A stretch of 43,903 nt of DNA from an uncultured Mycoplasmatota bacterium (GTDB taxonomy: Bacteria; Bacillota_I; Bacilli_A; RF39; UBA660). The notes beneath the pieces are model-generated. The model was not told the DNA's origin and searched no databases. It saw nothing but the letters and a program-made list of their open reading frames with translations. The position numbers were made by a program, and so were the translations under genes. The stretch spans positions 1 through 43,903 of the forward strand of contig CANRVY010000013.1 of NCBI GenBank assembly GCA_947643405.1. The letters run 5' to 3'. Of the stretch, positions 16,926 to 26,094 are shown one piece after another. Numbering within the stretch: position 1 is the first letter of the stretch; the number at the start of each line of letters is the position of its first letter.

Positions 16926-17186
16926 TTATAAGATAACTGCTTTTTCTACTATTTCAACCAAACGGAAACGTTTTGTTCTAGATAGTGGTCTAGTTTCTGC
17001 AATACGTACAGTATCTCCAGTTTTTGCTTCATTTTTTTCATCATGTGCAGTAAATTTTTTAGAATATTTAACACGTTTTTTGTATAATGGGTCAGTTTTA
17101 TAAGTTTCAACTAAAACAGTAATTGTTTTGTCGTTCTTGTCGCTAACTACTTTACCAACTAATTCACGAGCTTTATTTTCTTTCAT
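16926..17186 (-). CDS. rpsQ: 30S ribosomal protein S17 (uS17)
   Basis: Primary 16S rRNA-binding OB-fold protein. [26 protein letters not shown] and [16 protein letters not shown] identify it. The 86 aa are normal. It follows rpmC after 11 bases. Confidence 0.98.
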   Translation of the reverse strand: MKENKARELVGKVVSDKNDKTITVLVETYKTDPLYKKRVKYSKKFTAHDEKNEAKTGDTVRIAETRPLSRTKRFRLVEIVEKAVIL

Positions 17187-17197
17187 ACGTTACCTCC

Positions 17198-17389
17198 CTA
17201 TTTACCTTCACGTTCACGAAGAATCGTTTTCATACGTGCTACTAATTTTCTAAGTTCTCTAATTCTTGATGGTTTTTCTAAATTCCCAGTAGCTTGGCTA
17301 AAACGTAAGTTAAATAATTCTTCATTAGATTCTTCAATTTTTTTCAAAATTTCTTCATTAGACATTGCTCTAATTTCACTATTTTTCAT
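17198..17389 (-). CDS. rpmC: 50S ribosomal protein L29 (uL29)
   Basis: Small helical protein at the tunnel exit, part of the docking site for SRP and trigger factor. It begins [20 protein letters not shown] and contains [23 protein letters not shown] 17389 gives a 63-aa protein; a GTG 12 bases earlier is part of the ribosome-binding region GGTGAGG. It overlaps the rplP stop by 11 bases, so the two are likely coupled. Confidence 0.97.
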   Translation of the reverse strand: MKNSEIRAMSNEEILKKIEESNEELFNLRFSQATGNLEKPSRIRELRKLVARMKTILREREGK

Positions 17390-17813
17390 TAGCCTCACCA
17401 CTTTCTTCTTTTTTTACAAATTTACATTTAATTGGAAGTTTATGCATAGCAAGTCTTAATGCTTCACGAGCGATTTCTTCACTAACGCCTCCAATTTCAA
17501 ACATGATTTTTCCTTTTTTTACTACTGCAACCCAAGCCTCTGGTTGACCTTTACCTTTACCCATACGAGTTTCTAATGGGATTTTAGTTAATGATAAGTG
17601 TGGGAAAATGTTAATCCATACTTTTCCTCCACGCTTCATATAACGAGTCATAGCAACACGGGCAGATTCGATTTGTTGTTGTGTAATCCAAGCTCCCTCC
17701 ATTGCCATTAATCCATATTCACCAAAATGAAGTTCTTTATTTCCTCTCGTAACTCCATCATATCTTAAACGATGAGGTCTACGATATTTAGTTCTTTTTG
17801 GAATGACTGCCAT
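17379..17813 (-). CDS. rplP: 50S ribosomal protein L16 (uL16)
   Basis: Late-assembling protein at the A-site tRNA elbow. [20 protein letters not shown] and the [20 protein letters not shown] segments are diagnostic. Of three in-frame ATGs (17840, 17819, 17813) the last is chosen: GGGAGG lies 8 bases upstream, giving MAVIPKRT and 144 aa. It overlaps the 3' end of rpsC by 26 bases. Confidence 0.97.
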   Translation of the reverse strand: MAVIPKRTKYRRPHRLRYDGVTRGNKELHFGEYGLMAMEGAWITQQQIESARVAMTRYMKRGGKVWINIFPHLSLTKIPLETRMGKGKGQPEAWVAVVKKGKIMFEIGGVSEEIAREALRLAMHKLPIKCKFVKKEESGEANEK

Positions 17814-18468
17814 TTTCATTACCTCCCTTATTTTTTGCACCAGGAAGTATTTCTCCTTTGTAAATCCATACTTTTACACCGATTTTTCCATAAGTTGTAT
17901 CAGCTTCTTTATGAGCATAATCAATATCTGCTCTTAAAGTATGAAGTGGAATATTACCTTCTGTATATCCTTCTGTTCTTGCCATATCAGCTCCACCTAA
18001 GCGCCCTGATACAGAAGTTTTAATTCCTTTTGCGCCTGCTTTCATTGCATTACGAATTGCTCTTTTTTGTGCAATTCTAAATGATACACGGCCTTCGATT
18101 TGATGTGCAATATTTTCTGCAACTAATGCTGCATCTACATCTGGATTCTTAATTTCCATAATTGAAATTTGAATCTCTTCTTTTACTAATTTTGATAATT
18201 CTTTTTTTATTTTTTCAATTTCATCTCCGCCATGACCAATGACAACACCAGGTTTTGCAGTGTTAATAATTACATCTGTCTTTTTAGCGGTTCTTTCGAT
18301 AAGAATACTTGAAACTGCTGCGTCTTTTAATCTTTTAGATAAATATGCGCGAATCTGTACATCATTATTTAAAAACTTAGCGAAATCTTTATTATCAGCA
18401 TACCACTTAGATTCCCAAGTTTTATTGATTCCCATTCTAAGTCCGACTGGACTAACTTTTTGACCCAT
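17788..18468 (-). CDS. rpsC: 30S ribosomal protein S3 (uS3)
   Basis: mRNA entry-channel protein with helicase activity on the ribosome. The opening [20 protein letters not shown], the KH motif [16 protein letters not shown] and the C-terminal [14 protein letters not shown] are readable. The 226 aa are near usual. Its 3' end overlaps rplP. Confidence 0.99.
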   Translation of the reverse strand: MGQKVSPVGLRMGINKTWESKWYADNKDFAKFLNNDVQIRAYLSKRLKDAAVSSILIERTAKKTDVIINTAKPGVVIGHGGDEIEKIKKELSKLVKEEIQISIMEIKNPDVDAALVAENIAHQIEGRVSFRIAQKRAIRNAMKAGAKGIKTSVSGRLGGADMARTEGYTEGNIPLHTLRADIDYAHKEADTTYGKIGVKVWIYKGEILPGAKNKGGNENGSHSKKN

Positions 18469-18485
18469 CAGTTACCCTCCTTTGC

Positions 18486-18821
18486 TTAATTTTTTTCACT
18501 TACAATAATTGTAATATGACTTGTTCTTTTTTTGATTGGATCTACATGTCCACGAGAACCAAATCTCATTCTTTTCATTGTAGCTCCTTCATTTACATAT
18601 GCTTCTTTTACAACTAATTTTTCTTTATCTAACCCCAAGTTGTTCTCAGCATTTGCTACTGCAGAAGTTAATACTTTACGTATTATTCTTGCAGCTTCTT
18701 TATTCATGTTATTTAAAATTTTATCAGCTTCGATTACGTCTTTACCACGTACTAAATCGATCACTAAACGAGCTTTACGAGCTGGGATTCTAATTCCCTT
18801 TGCAATCGCTTTTGCTTCCAT
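18486..18821 (-). CDS. rplV: 50S ribosomal protein L22 (uL22)
   Basis: Its long beta-hairpin lines the exit tunnel, where macrolide-resistance changes occur. IPARKARLVIDLVRGKDV and the hairpin segment GATMKRMRFGSRGHVDPI are clear, and no unusual substitution is evident. The 111 aa are standard. Confidence 0.99.
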   Translation of the reverse strand: MEAKAIAKGIRIPARKARLVIDLVRGKDVIEADKILNNMNKEAARIIRKVLTSAVANAENNLGLDKEKLVVKEAYVNEGATMKRMRFGSRGHVDPIKKRTSHITIIVSEKN

Positions 18822-18841
18822 TTTAGTCCTCCCTTCGCCTG

Positions 18842-19114
18842 CTATTTTTTACCTTTGTCGTCACCGTGTCCGCCAAATTTACGAGTTAAAGCAAACTCTC
18901 CTAATTTATGTCCTACCATGTCCTCTGTTACATAAACAGGAATAAATTCTTTACCATTATGAACAGCAAATGTGTGTCCAATAAATTCAGGATAAATTGT
19001 TGAACGGCGTGACCATGTTTTAATTACTTCTTTTTTTCCAGATTCATTTACTTTTTTAACCTTATTCATCAAACTTTTATCAACGAAAGGTCCTTTTTTT
19101 AAACTTCTAGCCAT
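18842..19114 (-). CDS. rpsS: 30S ribosomal protein S19 (uS19)
   Basis: Head protein forming a bridge with the large subunit together with S13. [35 protein letters not shown] and [15 protein letters not shown] are signatures. The 90 aa are normal. It lies between rplB and rplV. Confidence 0.99.
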   Translation of the reverse strand: MARSLKKGPFVDKSLMNKVKKVNESGKKEVIKTWSRRSTIYPEFIGHTFAVHNGKEFIPVYVTEDMVGHKLGEFALTRKFGGHGDDKGKK

Positions 19115-19130
19115 TTAAACCATCCTTTCA

Positions 19131-19961
19131 CTATTTGTTACGACGACGAACAATCAACTTATTTGAAGCTTTTTTGCTGTCTCTTGTCTTATATCCTAAT
19201 GCTGGTTTACCCCATGGAGTAACAGGCCCTTTACGTCCAATTGGCGCACGTCCTTCTCCACCACCGTGAGGGTGATCATTAGGGTTCATAACAGAACCAC
19301 GAACCGTTGGACGGATACCCATATGTCTTTTACGTCCTGCTTTCCCGATTTTTACTAATTCATGATCTGCATTTCCTACTTCTCCGATAGTAGCTCTACA
19401 AGTACTTAATACTTTACGAACTTCTCCACTTGTTAAACGAAGTAATGTATATCTTCCTTCACGTCCTAATATTTGAACTGAGGATCCAGCTGAACGAGCA
19501 AGTTCTCCGCCTTTTCCTGGTTTTAATTCAATATTATGAACCATTGTACCTTCAGGAATGCTTGCTAATGGTAATGCGTTACCAACTTTGATATCAGCAT
19601 TTTCTCCACTTTCAATTTTCATTCCAACTTTTAAGCCTTTTGGAGCGATAATATATCTTTTTTCTCCATCTGCATATTTAATTAAAGCAATGTTAGCAGT
19701 TCTGTTTGGGTCGTATTCGATAGAAGCAACTGTTCCTATAACACCATCTTTATTTCTTTTGAAATCGATGATACGGTATTTTCTTTTTGCTCCTCCACCA
19801 CGGTGTCTTACAGTAATTCTACCTTGGTTGTTACGACCACCATTTTTCTTTAATGTTACAACTAATGATTTTTCTGGAGTTGTCTTTGTAATTTCATCGT
19901 TGATCAATTTTGACATTCCACGAGTACCGTTAGTCATTGGTTTATATGTTTTAATTGCCAT
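19131..19961 (-). CDS. rplB: 50S ribosomal protein L2 (uL2)
   Basis: One of the proteins closest to the peptidyl transferase centre. The early [14 protein letters not shown] and the C-terminal [20 protein letters not shown] (with the conserved histidine) identify it. The 276 aa are standard. Gene order rplW-rplB-rpsS is canonical. Confidence 0.99.
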   Translation of the reverse strand: MAIKTYKPMTNGTRGMSKLINDEITKTTPEKSLVVTLKKNGGRNNQGRITVRHRGGGAKRKYRIIDFKRNKDGVIGTVASIEYDPNRTANIALIKYADGEKRYIIAPKGLKVGMKIESGENADIKVGNALPLASIPEGTMVHNIELKPGKGGELARSAGSSVQILGREGRYTLLRLTSGEVRKVLSTCRATIGEVGNADHELVKIGKAGRKRHMGIRPTVRGSVMNPNDHPHGGGEGRAPIGRKGPVTPWGKPALGYKTRDSKKASNKLIVRRRNK

Positions 19962-19981
19962 ATATGTGTCCTCCTAATTTG

Positions 19982-20257
19982 TTAGTTAAGTTCAATTGAA
20001 CTTCCTTCTTTTAATTTAACAATTGCTTTTTTTACACGGTTAGTCTTACCAATATAGCGACCAACTCTTTTTTTCTTAGGTTTTACGTTAATGGTATTAA
20101 CGTTTTCTACTTTTACATTAAAAATGTTTTCGATTGCTTGTTTAATCTGAGTCTTATTTGCTTTTGTATCAACGCTAAATACATAAGTATTGTGCTCTGC
20201 TAATTCAGCGCTTTTCTCAGTAATAATTGGAGCTTTTATAATACTTCTATAATTCAT
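19982..20257 (-). CDS. rplW: 50S ribosomal protein L23 (uL23)
   Basis: Tunnel-exit protein that docks trigger factor and [38 protein letters not shown] and [13 protein letters not shown] are typical. The 91 aa are slightly short but complete. Its ATG overlaps the rplD stop by one base (TAATG), indicating coupled translation. Confidence 0.98.
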   Translation of the reverse strand: MNYRSIIKAPIITEKSAELAEHNTYVFSVDTKANKTQIKQAIENIFNVKVENVNTINVKPKKKRVGRYIGKTNRVKKAIVKLKEGSSIELN

Positions 20258-20880
20258 TATACAAGCACCTCCTCAATTGCTTTTACTGCTGCTTCAGTAA
20301 TAATCATTTTATCTGCTGCAACAATGTCTAATGTGTTGATTTCAGATGCTTCTAATAAAACAATGTTTGCTAAGTTACGAGTTCCTAAAATAACATTGTC
20401 ATTTAATTCCTCAACTACAATTAATGTTTTACCATCTGCGTTTAAGTTTTTAAGGATATTTTTCATATCTTTTGTTTTGTTTGTTTCTGCGATAAAGCTA
20501 TCTAATACTATTAATCCTTTATCTAATACTTTATAAGATAGAGCAGATTTTAAAGCTAATCTTCTTTCTTTTCTGTTCATCTTTTTGCTATAACTTCTTG
20601 GATGTGGTCCAAATACAATACCACCTTTAATCCAATGAGGTGCACGAGTACTTCCTTGACGAGCGCGTCCTGTACCTTTTTGTTTCCATGGCTTTCTACC
20701 TCCACCACTAACTTCGCTACGAGTTTTGGTATCAGCTGTTCCTTGTCTTAAAGCATTTCTTGTTAATGTAATTGCATCATATAATACAGCATCATTTGGA
20801 GTAATTCCCCATACTGTTTCATTTAAGGTAATATCTTTTACTTTTTCACCTTTTATATTTAATACAGATAATTTTTCCAT
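20257..20880 (-). CDS. rplD: 50S ribosomal protein L4 (uL4)
   Basis: Tunnel-wall protein; in E. coli also the autoregulator of the S10 operon. The internal loop [20 protein letters not shown] and the segment [18 protein letters not shown] are diagnostic. The 207 aa are standard. It is a candidate ligand of the structured leader upstream of rpsJ, although no L4-binding site has been shown here. Confidence 0.98.
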   Translation of the reverse strand: MEKLSVLNIKGEKVKDITLNETVWGITPNDAVLYDAITLTRNALRQGTADTKTRSEVSGGGRKPWKQKGTGRARQGSTRAPHWIKGGIVFGPHPRSYSKKMNRKERRLALKSALSYKVLDKGLIVLDSFIAETNKTKDMKNILKNLNADGKTLIVVEELNDNVILGTRNLANIVLLEASEINTLDIVAADKMIITEAAVKAIEEVLV

Positions 20881-20891
20881 ACTATTCCTCC

Positions 20892-21656
20892 TTACTCAGT
20901 CACTTCAGTAGCTTCTGATTGTTCTACTTCTTCAGTAGTTTCTACAGTTTCTACTTCTGTGCTTTCTGGATTCTCAGGTGTTTCTTTTGTAACGTAAGAG
21001 ATTAATTCTTCTCTTGCATTTACTTTATCAGGATTTTTTACAGCTGATTCAATAATTACTAATGAATTTTTAGCTCCTGGAACATTACCTTTGATTAAAA
21101 TTACATTATTTTCCAAATCAACAGCTACAACTTCTAAGTTTTGGATTGTTACTGTTAATTGTCCCATATGTCCTGGTAATTTTTTACCTTTGAATACACG
21201 CATTGGTCTCATAGTTCCCATTGAACCTGGTTTTCTATGATAATGTGACCCATGCCCCATAGGCCCACGACTTTGTCCGTGACGTTTAATAACACCTTGG
21301 AAACCTTTTCCTTTTGTTACTCCTGTAACATCAACTACTTCTCCTTCAACAAAAGTATCAACTTTAACCTCTTGTCCTAGAGAATAATTGTTTACATCTA
21401 CACCTCTAATTTCTCTAAAGAAGCGCTTAGGTGTAGTGTTTGCTTTATTGGTATGACCAATAGAAGCTTTTGTCGCTAACTTTTCTCTCTTTGTATCAAA
21501 ACCAAGTTGAATTGCTTCATAGCCATCGTTTTCCATAGTTTTAATTTGTGTTACCACATTTGGTTCTACAGATACAACAGTTACTGGAATCAATTTGCCT
21601 GATTGTGTAAATACTTGAGTCATTCCAATTTTACGACCTAAGATTCCTTTTTTCAT
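20892..21656 (-). CDS. rplC: 50S ribosomal protein L3 (uL3) with long acidic C-terminal tail
   Basis: Large-subunit assembly protein reaching toward the peptidyl transferase centre. The core (about residues 1-210) is ordinary: [14 protein letters not shown] at the start, then [17 protein letters not shown] and [20 protein letters not shown]. The protein continues about 40 residues beyond the usual end with an acidic Glu/Thr/Val/Pro-rich tail (about 218-254), so the total is 254 aa where 205-215 is common. The tail shares the frame of the core and precedes a normal rplD gene, so a frameshift is unlikely. Confidence 0.97.
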   Translation of the reverse strand: MKKGILGRKIGMTQVFTQSGKLIPVTVVSVEPNVVTQIKTMENDGYEAIQLGFDTKREKLATKASIGHTNKANTTPKRFFREIRGVDVNNYSLGQEVKVDTFVEGEVVDVTGVTKGKGFQGVIKRHGQSRGPMGHGSHYHRKPGSMGTMRPMRVFKGKKLPGHMGQLTVTIQNLEVVAVDLENNVILIKGNVPGAKNSLVIIESAVKNPDKVNAREELISYVTKETPENPESTEVETVETTEEVEQSEATEVTE

Positions 21657-21670
21657 AACTTTTCCTCCTA

Positions 21671-21979
21671 TTATAATTTAATCTGAATATCAACACCACT
21701 TGGAATATCTAAATGAGTTAATGCCTCAATAGTCTCCTTACTTGGATTATTGATATCAATAAGTCTTTTGTGTGTTCTTTTCTCAAATTGCTCACGTGAA
21801 TCTTTATATTTGTGAACAGCTCTTAAGATAGTGATTTTTTCTACTTCTGTTGGAAGTGGAATTGGACCACTTACTTCTCCACCAGTTCTTTTTACAGTCT
21901 CAACGATTTTTGCGCAAGCTGTATCTAAACTTTTGTGTTCAAATGCTTTCAATTTGATGCGAACTTTTGTCTTAGACAT
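21671..21979 (-). CDS. rpsJ: 30S ribosomal protein S10 (uS10)
   Basis: Head protein, also NusE in antitermination complexes. [33 protein letters not shown] and the closing [16 protein letters not shown] identify it. The 102 aa are standard. It is the first gene of the ribosomal operon, with GAGAGGAGGATATAA before its ATG and a structured leader of about 130 bases. Confidence 0.99.
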   Translation of the reverse strand: MSKTKVRIKLKAFEHKSLDTACAKIVETVKRTGGEVSGPIPLPTEVEKITILRAVHKYKDSREQFEKRTHKRLIDINNPSKETIEALTHLDIPSGVDIQIKL

Positions 21980-22012
21980 ATTTATATCCTCCTCTCGCCT
22001 ATATCCAGTATA

Positions 22013-22085
22013 GACTTGCTCCGTGTAAAAACCTGAATTCCCTTTTAATTTGTTTTACAACTTAACCGGGTGTTTCAGCAACCTC
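22013..22085 (-). ncRNA. Candidate structured leader of the S10 operon
   Basis: The untranslated leader between the promoter and rpsJ can fold: an outer stem TTGCT/AGCAA (22077-22081 with 22016-22020) encloses an inner stem formed by TGTAAAAC and GTTTTTACA (22052-22059 with 22024-22032, one bulge). No T-run follows, so it is not an attenuator hairpin of the usual kind. By position it could be an autoregulatory ribosomal-protein leader; the ligand is unknown. Confidence 0.5.
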
Positions 22086-22113
22086 ACACATCAATGCATG
22101 CCACACATTCAAA

Positions 22114-22142
22114 AGTATACACGATAATTGTATGAAAATCAA
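22114..22142 (-). promoter_or_regulatory. Promoter of the S10-spc-alpha operon
   Basis: Minus strand TTGATT, exactly 17 bases, TATACT. It lies about 135 bases upstream of rpsJ, after the terminator of the preceding gene. Confidence 0.8.
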
Positions 22143-22184
22143 CACTTTTTTATGATTTTCGTGAAAATTTTTTCAAGTTTTTGT

Positions 22185-22217
22185 GTAAAGAAAAAGAAAA
22201 GTTCAATTATACTTTTC
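22185..22217 (-). terminator. Intrinsic terminator of the CPCC membrane protein gene
   Basis: GAAAAGT (22196-22202) pairs with ACTTTTC (22211-22217), loop 8, followed on the minus strand by a T-rich run. The stem touches the stop codon (22218-22220). Confidence 0.7.
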
Positions 22218-24611
22218 CTATTTCGGATTAATTCGTTGCCAAATTGTTTTCGATACTTTAGCAATTTCTTTTTTACTGTCTTCCAATTTATTTTCTTCAA
22301 ATCGTTTTTGAAAAACTTGCTCTATATGTTCTTTTAATTCTTTTTCTGTTTTTAGCTTACTGAGTTTTGTAGTTATCTGTTTGATTTCTGTCTGATATTC
22401 TTCGGCTGGAGTATCATTTTTAATTATATTTAATGGATCCCAATTATAAATTTCTTCTTCTATAATTTTATTTTTTTCGGCTTTTAATAGTTTTTTTGAG
22501 TTTTTCTTTTTGCTTAGCGCTAAAAGAGTTTCTACAATTTGGTCTACCATTTTCTTTGTTTCTATATCTGGTGAAAACTCATTACAAGATTCCCAAATAT
22601 TATTTTTTGCATTGTCTAAGGTTTCTGCTTTTTCTATAATAAATAGTTTATTTTGATAATATATTCTAAAATATTTTTTTTGATATTCATAAAATGGAAT
22701 AACCGATTTTTCTCTTATAAATCCTTTTTCTTGTAATTGTAATTTTAATAGTTTTAAAATTCTGTCACTATTAACTTTTACTTTTTCCCTTTCAAAAGGC
22801 ATTCGAGTAAAAGTTTTGTAATCTTCCATAATTGCTCCATAGACTTTATAATTTTCTTTTGCCACTTTCAGTCTTACTTTATTAACTCCTGCCATGTCTG
22901 GATTACTGTTTTGTAAACTGTTATTTCTCCAATAACATACTGGGCAAGGTTCTTTATAGTAATCATTTAAATATCCTTCTGTCGTATTATATCCACAGCA
23001 AGCACATTTGTATTTTCGAACTTCATAATTCCTATTATATCCAAAGCAGTCTCTAAATAATTTTCTTCCAATATAATTATGAAAATTTAAAGTTCTAGCT
23101 CTATAAAAACGATTCCAGTAATTAATCATTTTTGAGTATCCTTTGCACAATAGTTCTTTATTATTTTCTGCAAATTCTTTTATTGTTGTATTATTTTGTC
23201 CTTTTAGCTTGTTATAAATAAGTGCTAGAATTTCATATACATATTCTTCACTTATTTTTAGGAAAAATGGATATTCCCAATCTTGTAGTTCCATATCTAA
23301 AATTTTTCTTACATATTTTTCTCTTATATGTCCATCAAAATGTCTTGTGTAAACACAATAGAGCATTAATTTTTCGGTTTGTGTTAAATCTGCGTCTTCT
23401 ACTTCTTCTAATTTGATTCGATATGGAATATCTACTATTTCTTGATTTAATCGATAAGTGGTCTTTTTATCACTGACCCGAATATTTTCTATATGAAGTT
23501 TTTTAGCTAGACTAAGCCAATCTTCCTCCAAAGATTTTGGAAATAAAAAGGCCAAATTAAAAAAGATTGGATTTATTTTTTTAGCTTTTTCTTCTTTTTT
23601 TTCTTCTAAAACGACTTCCTTTTCCTCTATTTTTTTTGATTCTTCTACTTTATTAGTTTTTTCCATTTTTTCAGGTGCTTCTATTTTTTTGGGTTCCTCT
23701 ACTTTCTCAGGCTCTTCTGTTTTCTTAGGTTCTTCTATTATTGCTAATTTCTGTTTATCTGATTGATCAATTTTATATTCTGATATAAACCAACATAAAA
23801 CAACAAGAGATATAATTGCAAGACCAATTGCAAGAACCATCTCATTTCCAATTCTTCCGCTTGCACATAACAACATATAAGCCGTTAAATCTATGGCGAT
23901 TAAAGCTATTGTTAATAAAAAGAAAGATATTAAAAATGTCATTTTAGTTTTTCTTTTCTGTACTACTTTTTTAGGCGTTGATAAACTAGATAATGCATAA
24001 GAAATCATCATGACACCAGCAAGTCCAAATCCAATTCGTTTTAGCGTTTCATTAGCCACTATCTTATATTCTATTAATACAAAAGCAAAAGCTATATATA
24101 ATAAAGATAATAGAAAGAATAATGCAATTGTAATTGAGGCTTTATGGCTTTTCTTTTTTTCTGGCATTTTTTTTATATCTTTTACTAATTTTATTTCATT
24201 TAAAAAGGCTTTTTCAATCACTTTTTTCGCATTTTTAAATTTATTTTTTTCAATACAACAAAGCATTAGTGTAATCTTATTTTCTATGTTGTAAGTAAAA
24301 CCATATTCGTTATTTGTTGTCATAGAAAGAATTTGATTTGATGGAGTTATTCCACATAGCCCTAACATTAATTCTTCATTTTCTACAAATAAAGTTGTGG
24401 AGTGTTCTTCTTTGGTTTGATATTCAAAAATTGGTTTATCAAATCCACAGGTTATATTTTTATCTTTTATATCCACTTCAATTACATATAAACGAATAAG
24501 AGATGAAGTTTTATTGGAGGAATAATTTTTTATGGTATAGCTAAATTCAATTGGTTCTCCGTTTTGTTTTACTTCAAAGTTTCCAAATGGTGTAGAAATC
24601 ACATTTTTCAT
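22218..24611 (-). CDS. Large membrane protein with charged linker and CPCC cysteine-rich domain
   Basis: Full-length function unknown. Order of parts: a soluble N-terminal region (1-150) that looks beta-rich; four membrane helices (about 158-180, 192-212, 225-249, 257-277); a low-complexity Glu/Lys/Pro linker (about 293-345) of repeated EEPKK/PEKVE units; a conserved cytoplasmic-looking domain (about 347-530) with IPYRIKLEEVEDADLTQTEK; a Cys_rich_CPCC-type motif (536-593: Cys536, Cys538, Cys539, then CPVCYW at 556-561 and the ANKV-like GVNKVRL); and a C-terminal helical part. The cysteines probably bind zinc. It has its own terminator and candidate promoter. CPCC proteins are often of unknown role; this 797-aa architecture is not one I recognise. 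Confidence 0.75.
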   Translation of the reverse strand: MKNVISTPFGNFEVKQNGEPIEFSYTIKNYSSNKTSSLIRLYVIEVDIKDKNITCGFDKPIFEYQTKEEHSTTLFVENEELMLGLCGITPSNQILSMTTNNEYGFTYNIENKITLMLCCIEKNKFKNAKKVIEKAFLNEIKLVKDIKKMPEKKKSHKASITIALFFLLSLLYIAFAFVLIEYKIVANETLKRIGFGLAGVMMISYALSSLSTPKKVVQKRKTKMTFLISFFLLTIALIAIDLTAYMLLCASGRIGNEMVLAIGLAIISLVVLCWFISEYKIDQSDKQKLAIIEEPKKTEEPEKVEEPKKIEAPEKMEKTNKVEESKKIEEKEVVLEEKKEEKAKKINPIFFNLAFLFPKSLEEDWLSLAKKLHIENIRVSDKKTTYRLNQEIVDIPYRIKLEEVEDADLTQTEKLMLYCVYTRHFDGHIREKYVRKILDMELQDWEYPFFLKISEEYVYEILALIYNKLKGQNNTTIKEFAENNKELLCKGYSKMINYWNRFYRARTLNFHNYIGRKLFRDCFGYNRNYEVRKYKCACCGYNTTEGYLNDYYKEPCPVCYWRNNSLQNSNPDMAGVNKVRLKVAKENYKVYGAIMEDYKTFTRMPFEREKVKVNSDRILKLLKLQLQEKGFIREKSVIPFYEYQKKYFRIYYQNKLFIIEKAETLDNAKNNIWESCNEFSPDIETKKMVDQIVETLLALSKKKNSKKLLKAEKNKIIEEEIYNWDPLNIIKNDTPAEEYQTEIKQITTKLSKLKTEKELKEHIEQVFQKRFEENKLEDSKKEIAKVSKTIWQRINPK

Positions 24612-24702
24612 ACAACTACTTCCTTTCCACAGCTTAAATAATTGTTTACTATTCTACCACATTGTTGATTTCTTTTCCATAGTAAATTTTATCCTTTTTA
24701 GT

Positions 24703-24731
24703 ATTATAACATTAATTATTTATTTCAATTA
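24703..24731 (-). promoter_or_regulatory. Candidate extended -10 promoter of the CPCC membrane protein gene
   Basis: Minus strand TAATTG, 17 bases, TATAAT with TGt before the -10. It would give a leader of about 85 bases, within which nothing else was recognised. Confidence 0.45.
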
Positions 24732-24754
24732 TTGCGCTATATAGAGTTCACAAT

Positions 24755-24783
24755 TTCTTGAATAAAAAGAAATATGTTATAAT
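24755..24783 (+). promoter_or_regulatory. Promoter of gpsA
   Basis: TTCTTG, 17 bases, TATAAT with TGt immediately before the -10 (extended -10). It lies 27 bases upstream of the ATG. Confidence 0.7.
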
Positions 24784-24810
24784 AAAAGTGTATTCTAAAG
24801 GAGGAATTAT

Positions 24811-25785
24811 ATGAAAGTTGCTATATTAGGTCCTGGAGCATATGGAATTGCTCTAGCAAGCGTTTTGGAAAATAACAAAAATGAAGTTACTATGTGGTCA
24901 AAGTTTTCCACAGAAATAGAAGAATTAGATAAAACAAGAACTAGTCCAAAGTTACCAGACTACATAATCCCTGTGGATATTTCTTTTACTAGTGATATGA
25001 AAGAAGCAGTTTCTGGCAAAGAACTAATTGTAATTGCTGTTCCTGCTGCTTTTGTAGACGATGTCGCAAAAGAACTCAATCCGCTTTTACAGGAAAATCA
25101 ACATCTATGTATTGCTAGTAAGGGAATTGAAAACGATACTTGCTTATTTGTAGATGACGTTATTAGAAAATATATTAATACTAAAAATTTAGCTGTCATT
25201 TCTGGGCCATCATTTGCTGTTGATATTGTAAAAAAAATACCAATTGGATTATCATTAGGAACAAACAATGAAGTAACAGCTTCTATTGTTATGAAAGCAT
25301 TTAAAAACGATTATTTTAAATTAAGAATTACAGATGACATCAAAGGGATAGAAATTTGTGGTTCCATTAAAAACGTCATTGCTATTGCAGCTGGTATGTT
25401 AGAAGGAATGCAATTGCCAGAGTCAACAAAAGCAATGTTTATTACTGAATCATTGCATGACATCAAAGAATTAATCTTTAAACTAGGAGGAGATAAAAAA
25501 ACCATTTTATCATTTGCTGGTTTTGGGGATTTACTTCTTACTTGTACAAGTCCTAAGTCAAGAAATTTCTCATTTGGATATCTTATCGGAAAGAAAATAC
25601 CAAAAGATGAAATTGAAGATTATAAATGTGCAACTACTATTGAAGGACTATATACATTAAAATCAATTTATCAACTTACCAAAGATCAACATGTAGATAT
25701 GCCAATTATTGACTTAATTTATAACATTGTTGAAAACGGAAAAAATCCAGAAGAATTAAAACGATTTTTGATTGAGAAAGACTAA
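24811..25785 (+). CDS. gpsA: Glycerol-3-phosphate dehydrogenase [NAD(P)+]
   Basis: Reduces dihydroxyacetone phosphate to sn-glycerol 3-phosphate, the backbone of membrane phospholipids. The nucleotide-binding loop is ILGPGAYGIALA (4-15). SGPSFAVDI and GSIKNVIAIAAGMLEG include the catalytic lysine region, and GFGDLLLTC is the substrate-side motif. The 324 aa are normal. A strong AAAGGAGGAATT site precedes the ATG. It is one of only two plus-strand genes and stands alone between a promoter and a terminator. Confidence 0.97.
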   Translation: MKVAILGPGAYGIALASVLENNKNEVTMWSKFSTEIEELDKTRTSPKLPDYIIPVDISFTSDMKEAVSGKELIVIAVPAAFVDDVAKELNPLLQENQHLCIASKGIENDTCLFVDDVIRKYINTKNLAVISGPSFAVDIVKKIPIGLSLGTNNEVTASIVMKAFKNDYFKLRITDDIKGIEICGSIKNVIAIAAGMLEGMQLPESTKAMFITESLHDIKELIFKLGGDKKTILSFAGFGDLLLTCTSPKSRNFSFGYLIGKKIPKDEIEDYKCATTIEGLYTLKSIYQLTKDQHVDMPIIDLIYNIVENGKNPEELKRFLIEKD

Positions 25786-25818
25786 GCATACGATTTACAG
25801 TATGCTTTTTTATTTTTA
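25785..25818 (+). terminator. Intrinsic terminator of gpsA
   Basis: AGCATAC (25785-25791) pairs with GTATGCT (25800-25806) with an 8-base loop and a following T-run. The stem shares its first base with the TAA stop. Confidence 0.92.
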
Positions 25819-25837
25819 TAAATTATTACCTTTTATA

Positions 25838-25863
25838 CAAAATAAAAAAGACCAGATTGGTCT
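25838..25863 (-). terminator. Intrinsic terminator of rpsF-ssb-rpsR
   Basis: AGACCA (25849-25854) pairs with TGGTCT (25858-25863) around a 3-base loop, with a T-run following on the minus strand. The rpsR stop codon (25862-25864) is part of the stem. Confidence 0.85.
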
Positions 25864-26080
25864 ATTTTACAAAAGGTATTAAACCCATAAAACGTGCTTT
25901 TTTAACCTCATTAGCAATATGTCTTTGATGTTTTGCGCATGCTCCTGTAATTCTTCTTGGTAAGATTTTACCTTTATCATTACTAATGTATTTTTTTATA
26001 ATTTCTGCATCTTTATAATCAACGCTTTTTCCAGCGCACATTTGACAGATCTTTTTCTTTTTTCTATAAAATTCAGCCAT
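25862..26080 (-). CDS. rpsR: 30S ribosomal protein S18 (bS18)
   Basis: Platform protein that dimerises with S6. [33 protein letters not shown] (here given only as landmarks within residues 21-53: [15 protein letters not shown]) is the family core. Two early cysteines (CQMCAGK) suggest a zinc-binding variant together with Cys48. The 72 aa are standard. Third gene of the rpsF-ssb-rpsR unit. Confidence 0.98.
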   Translation of the reverse strand: MAEFYRKKKKICQMCAGKSVDYKDAEIIKKYISNDKGKILPRRITGACAKHQRHIANEVKKARFMGLIPFVK

Positions 26081-26094
26081 GTTTTTTCCTCCTT

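Noticed and set aside
23655-23750. Short repeat array in the CPCC gene that looks periodic
   Set aside because: It encodes a low-complexity Glu/Lys/Pro linker; there are no exact repeats with spacers, so it is not a CRISPR.
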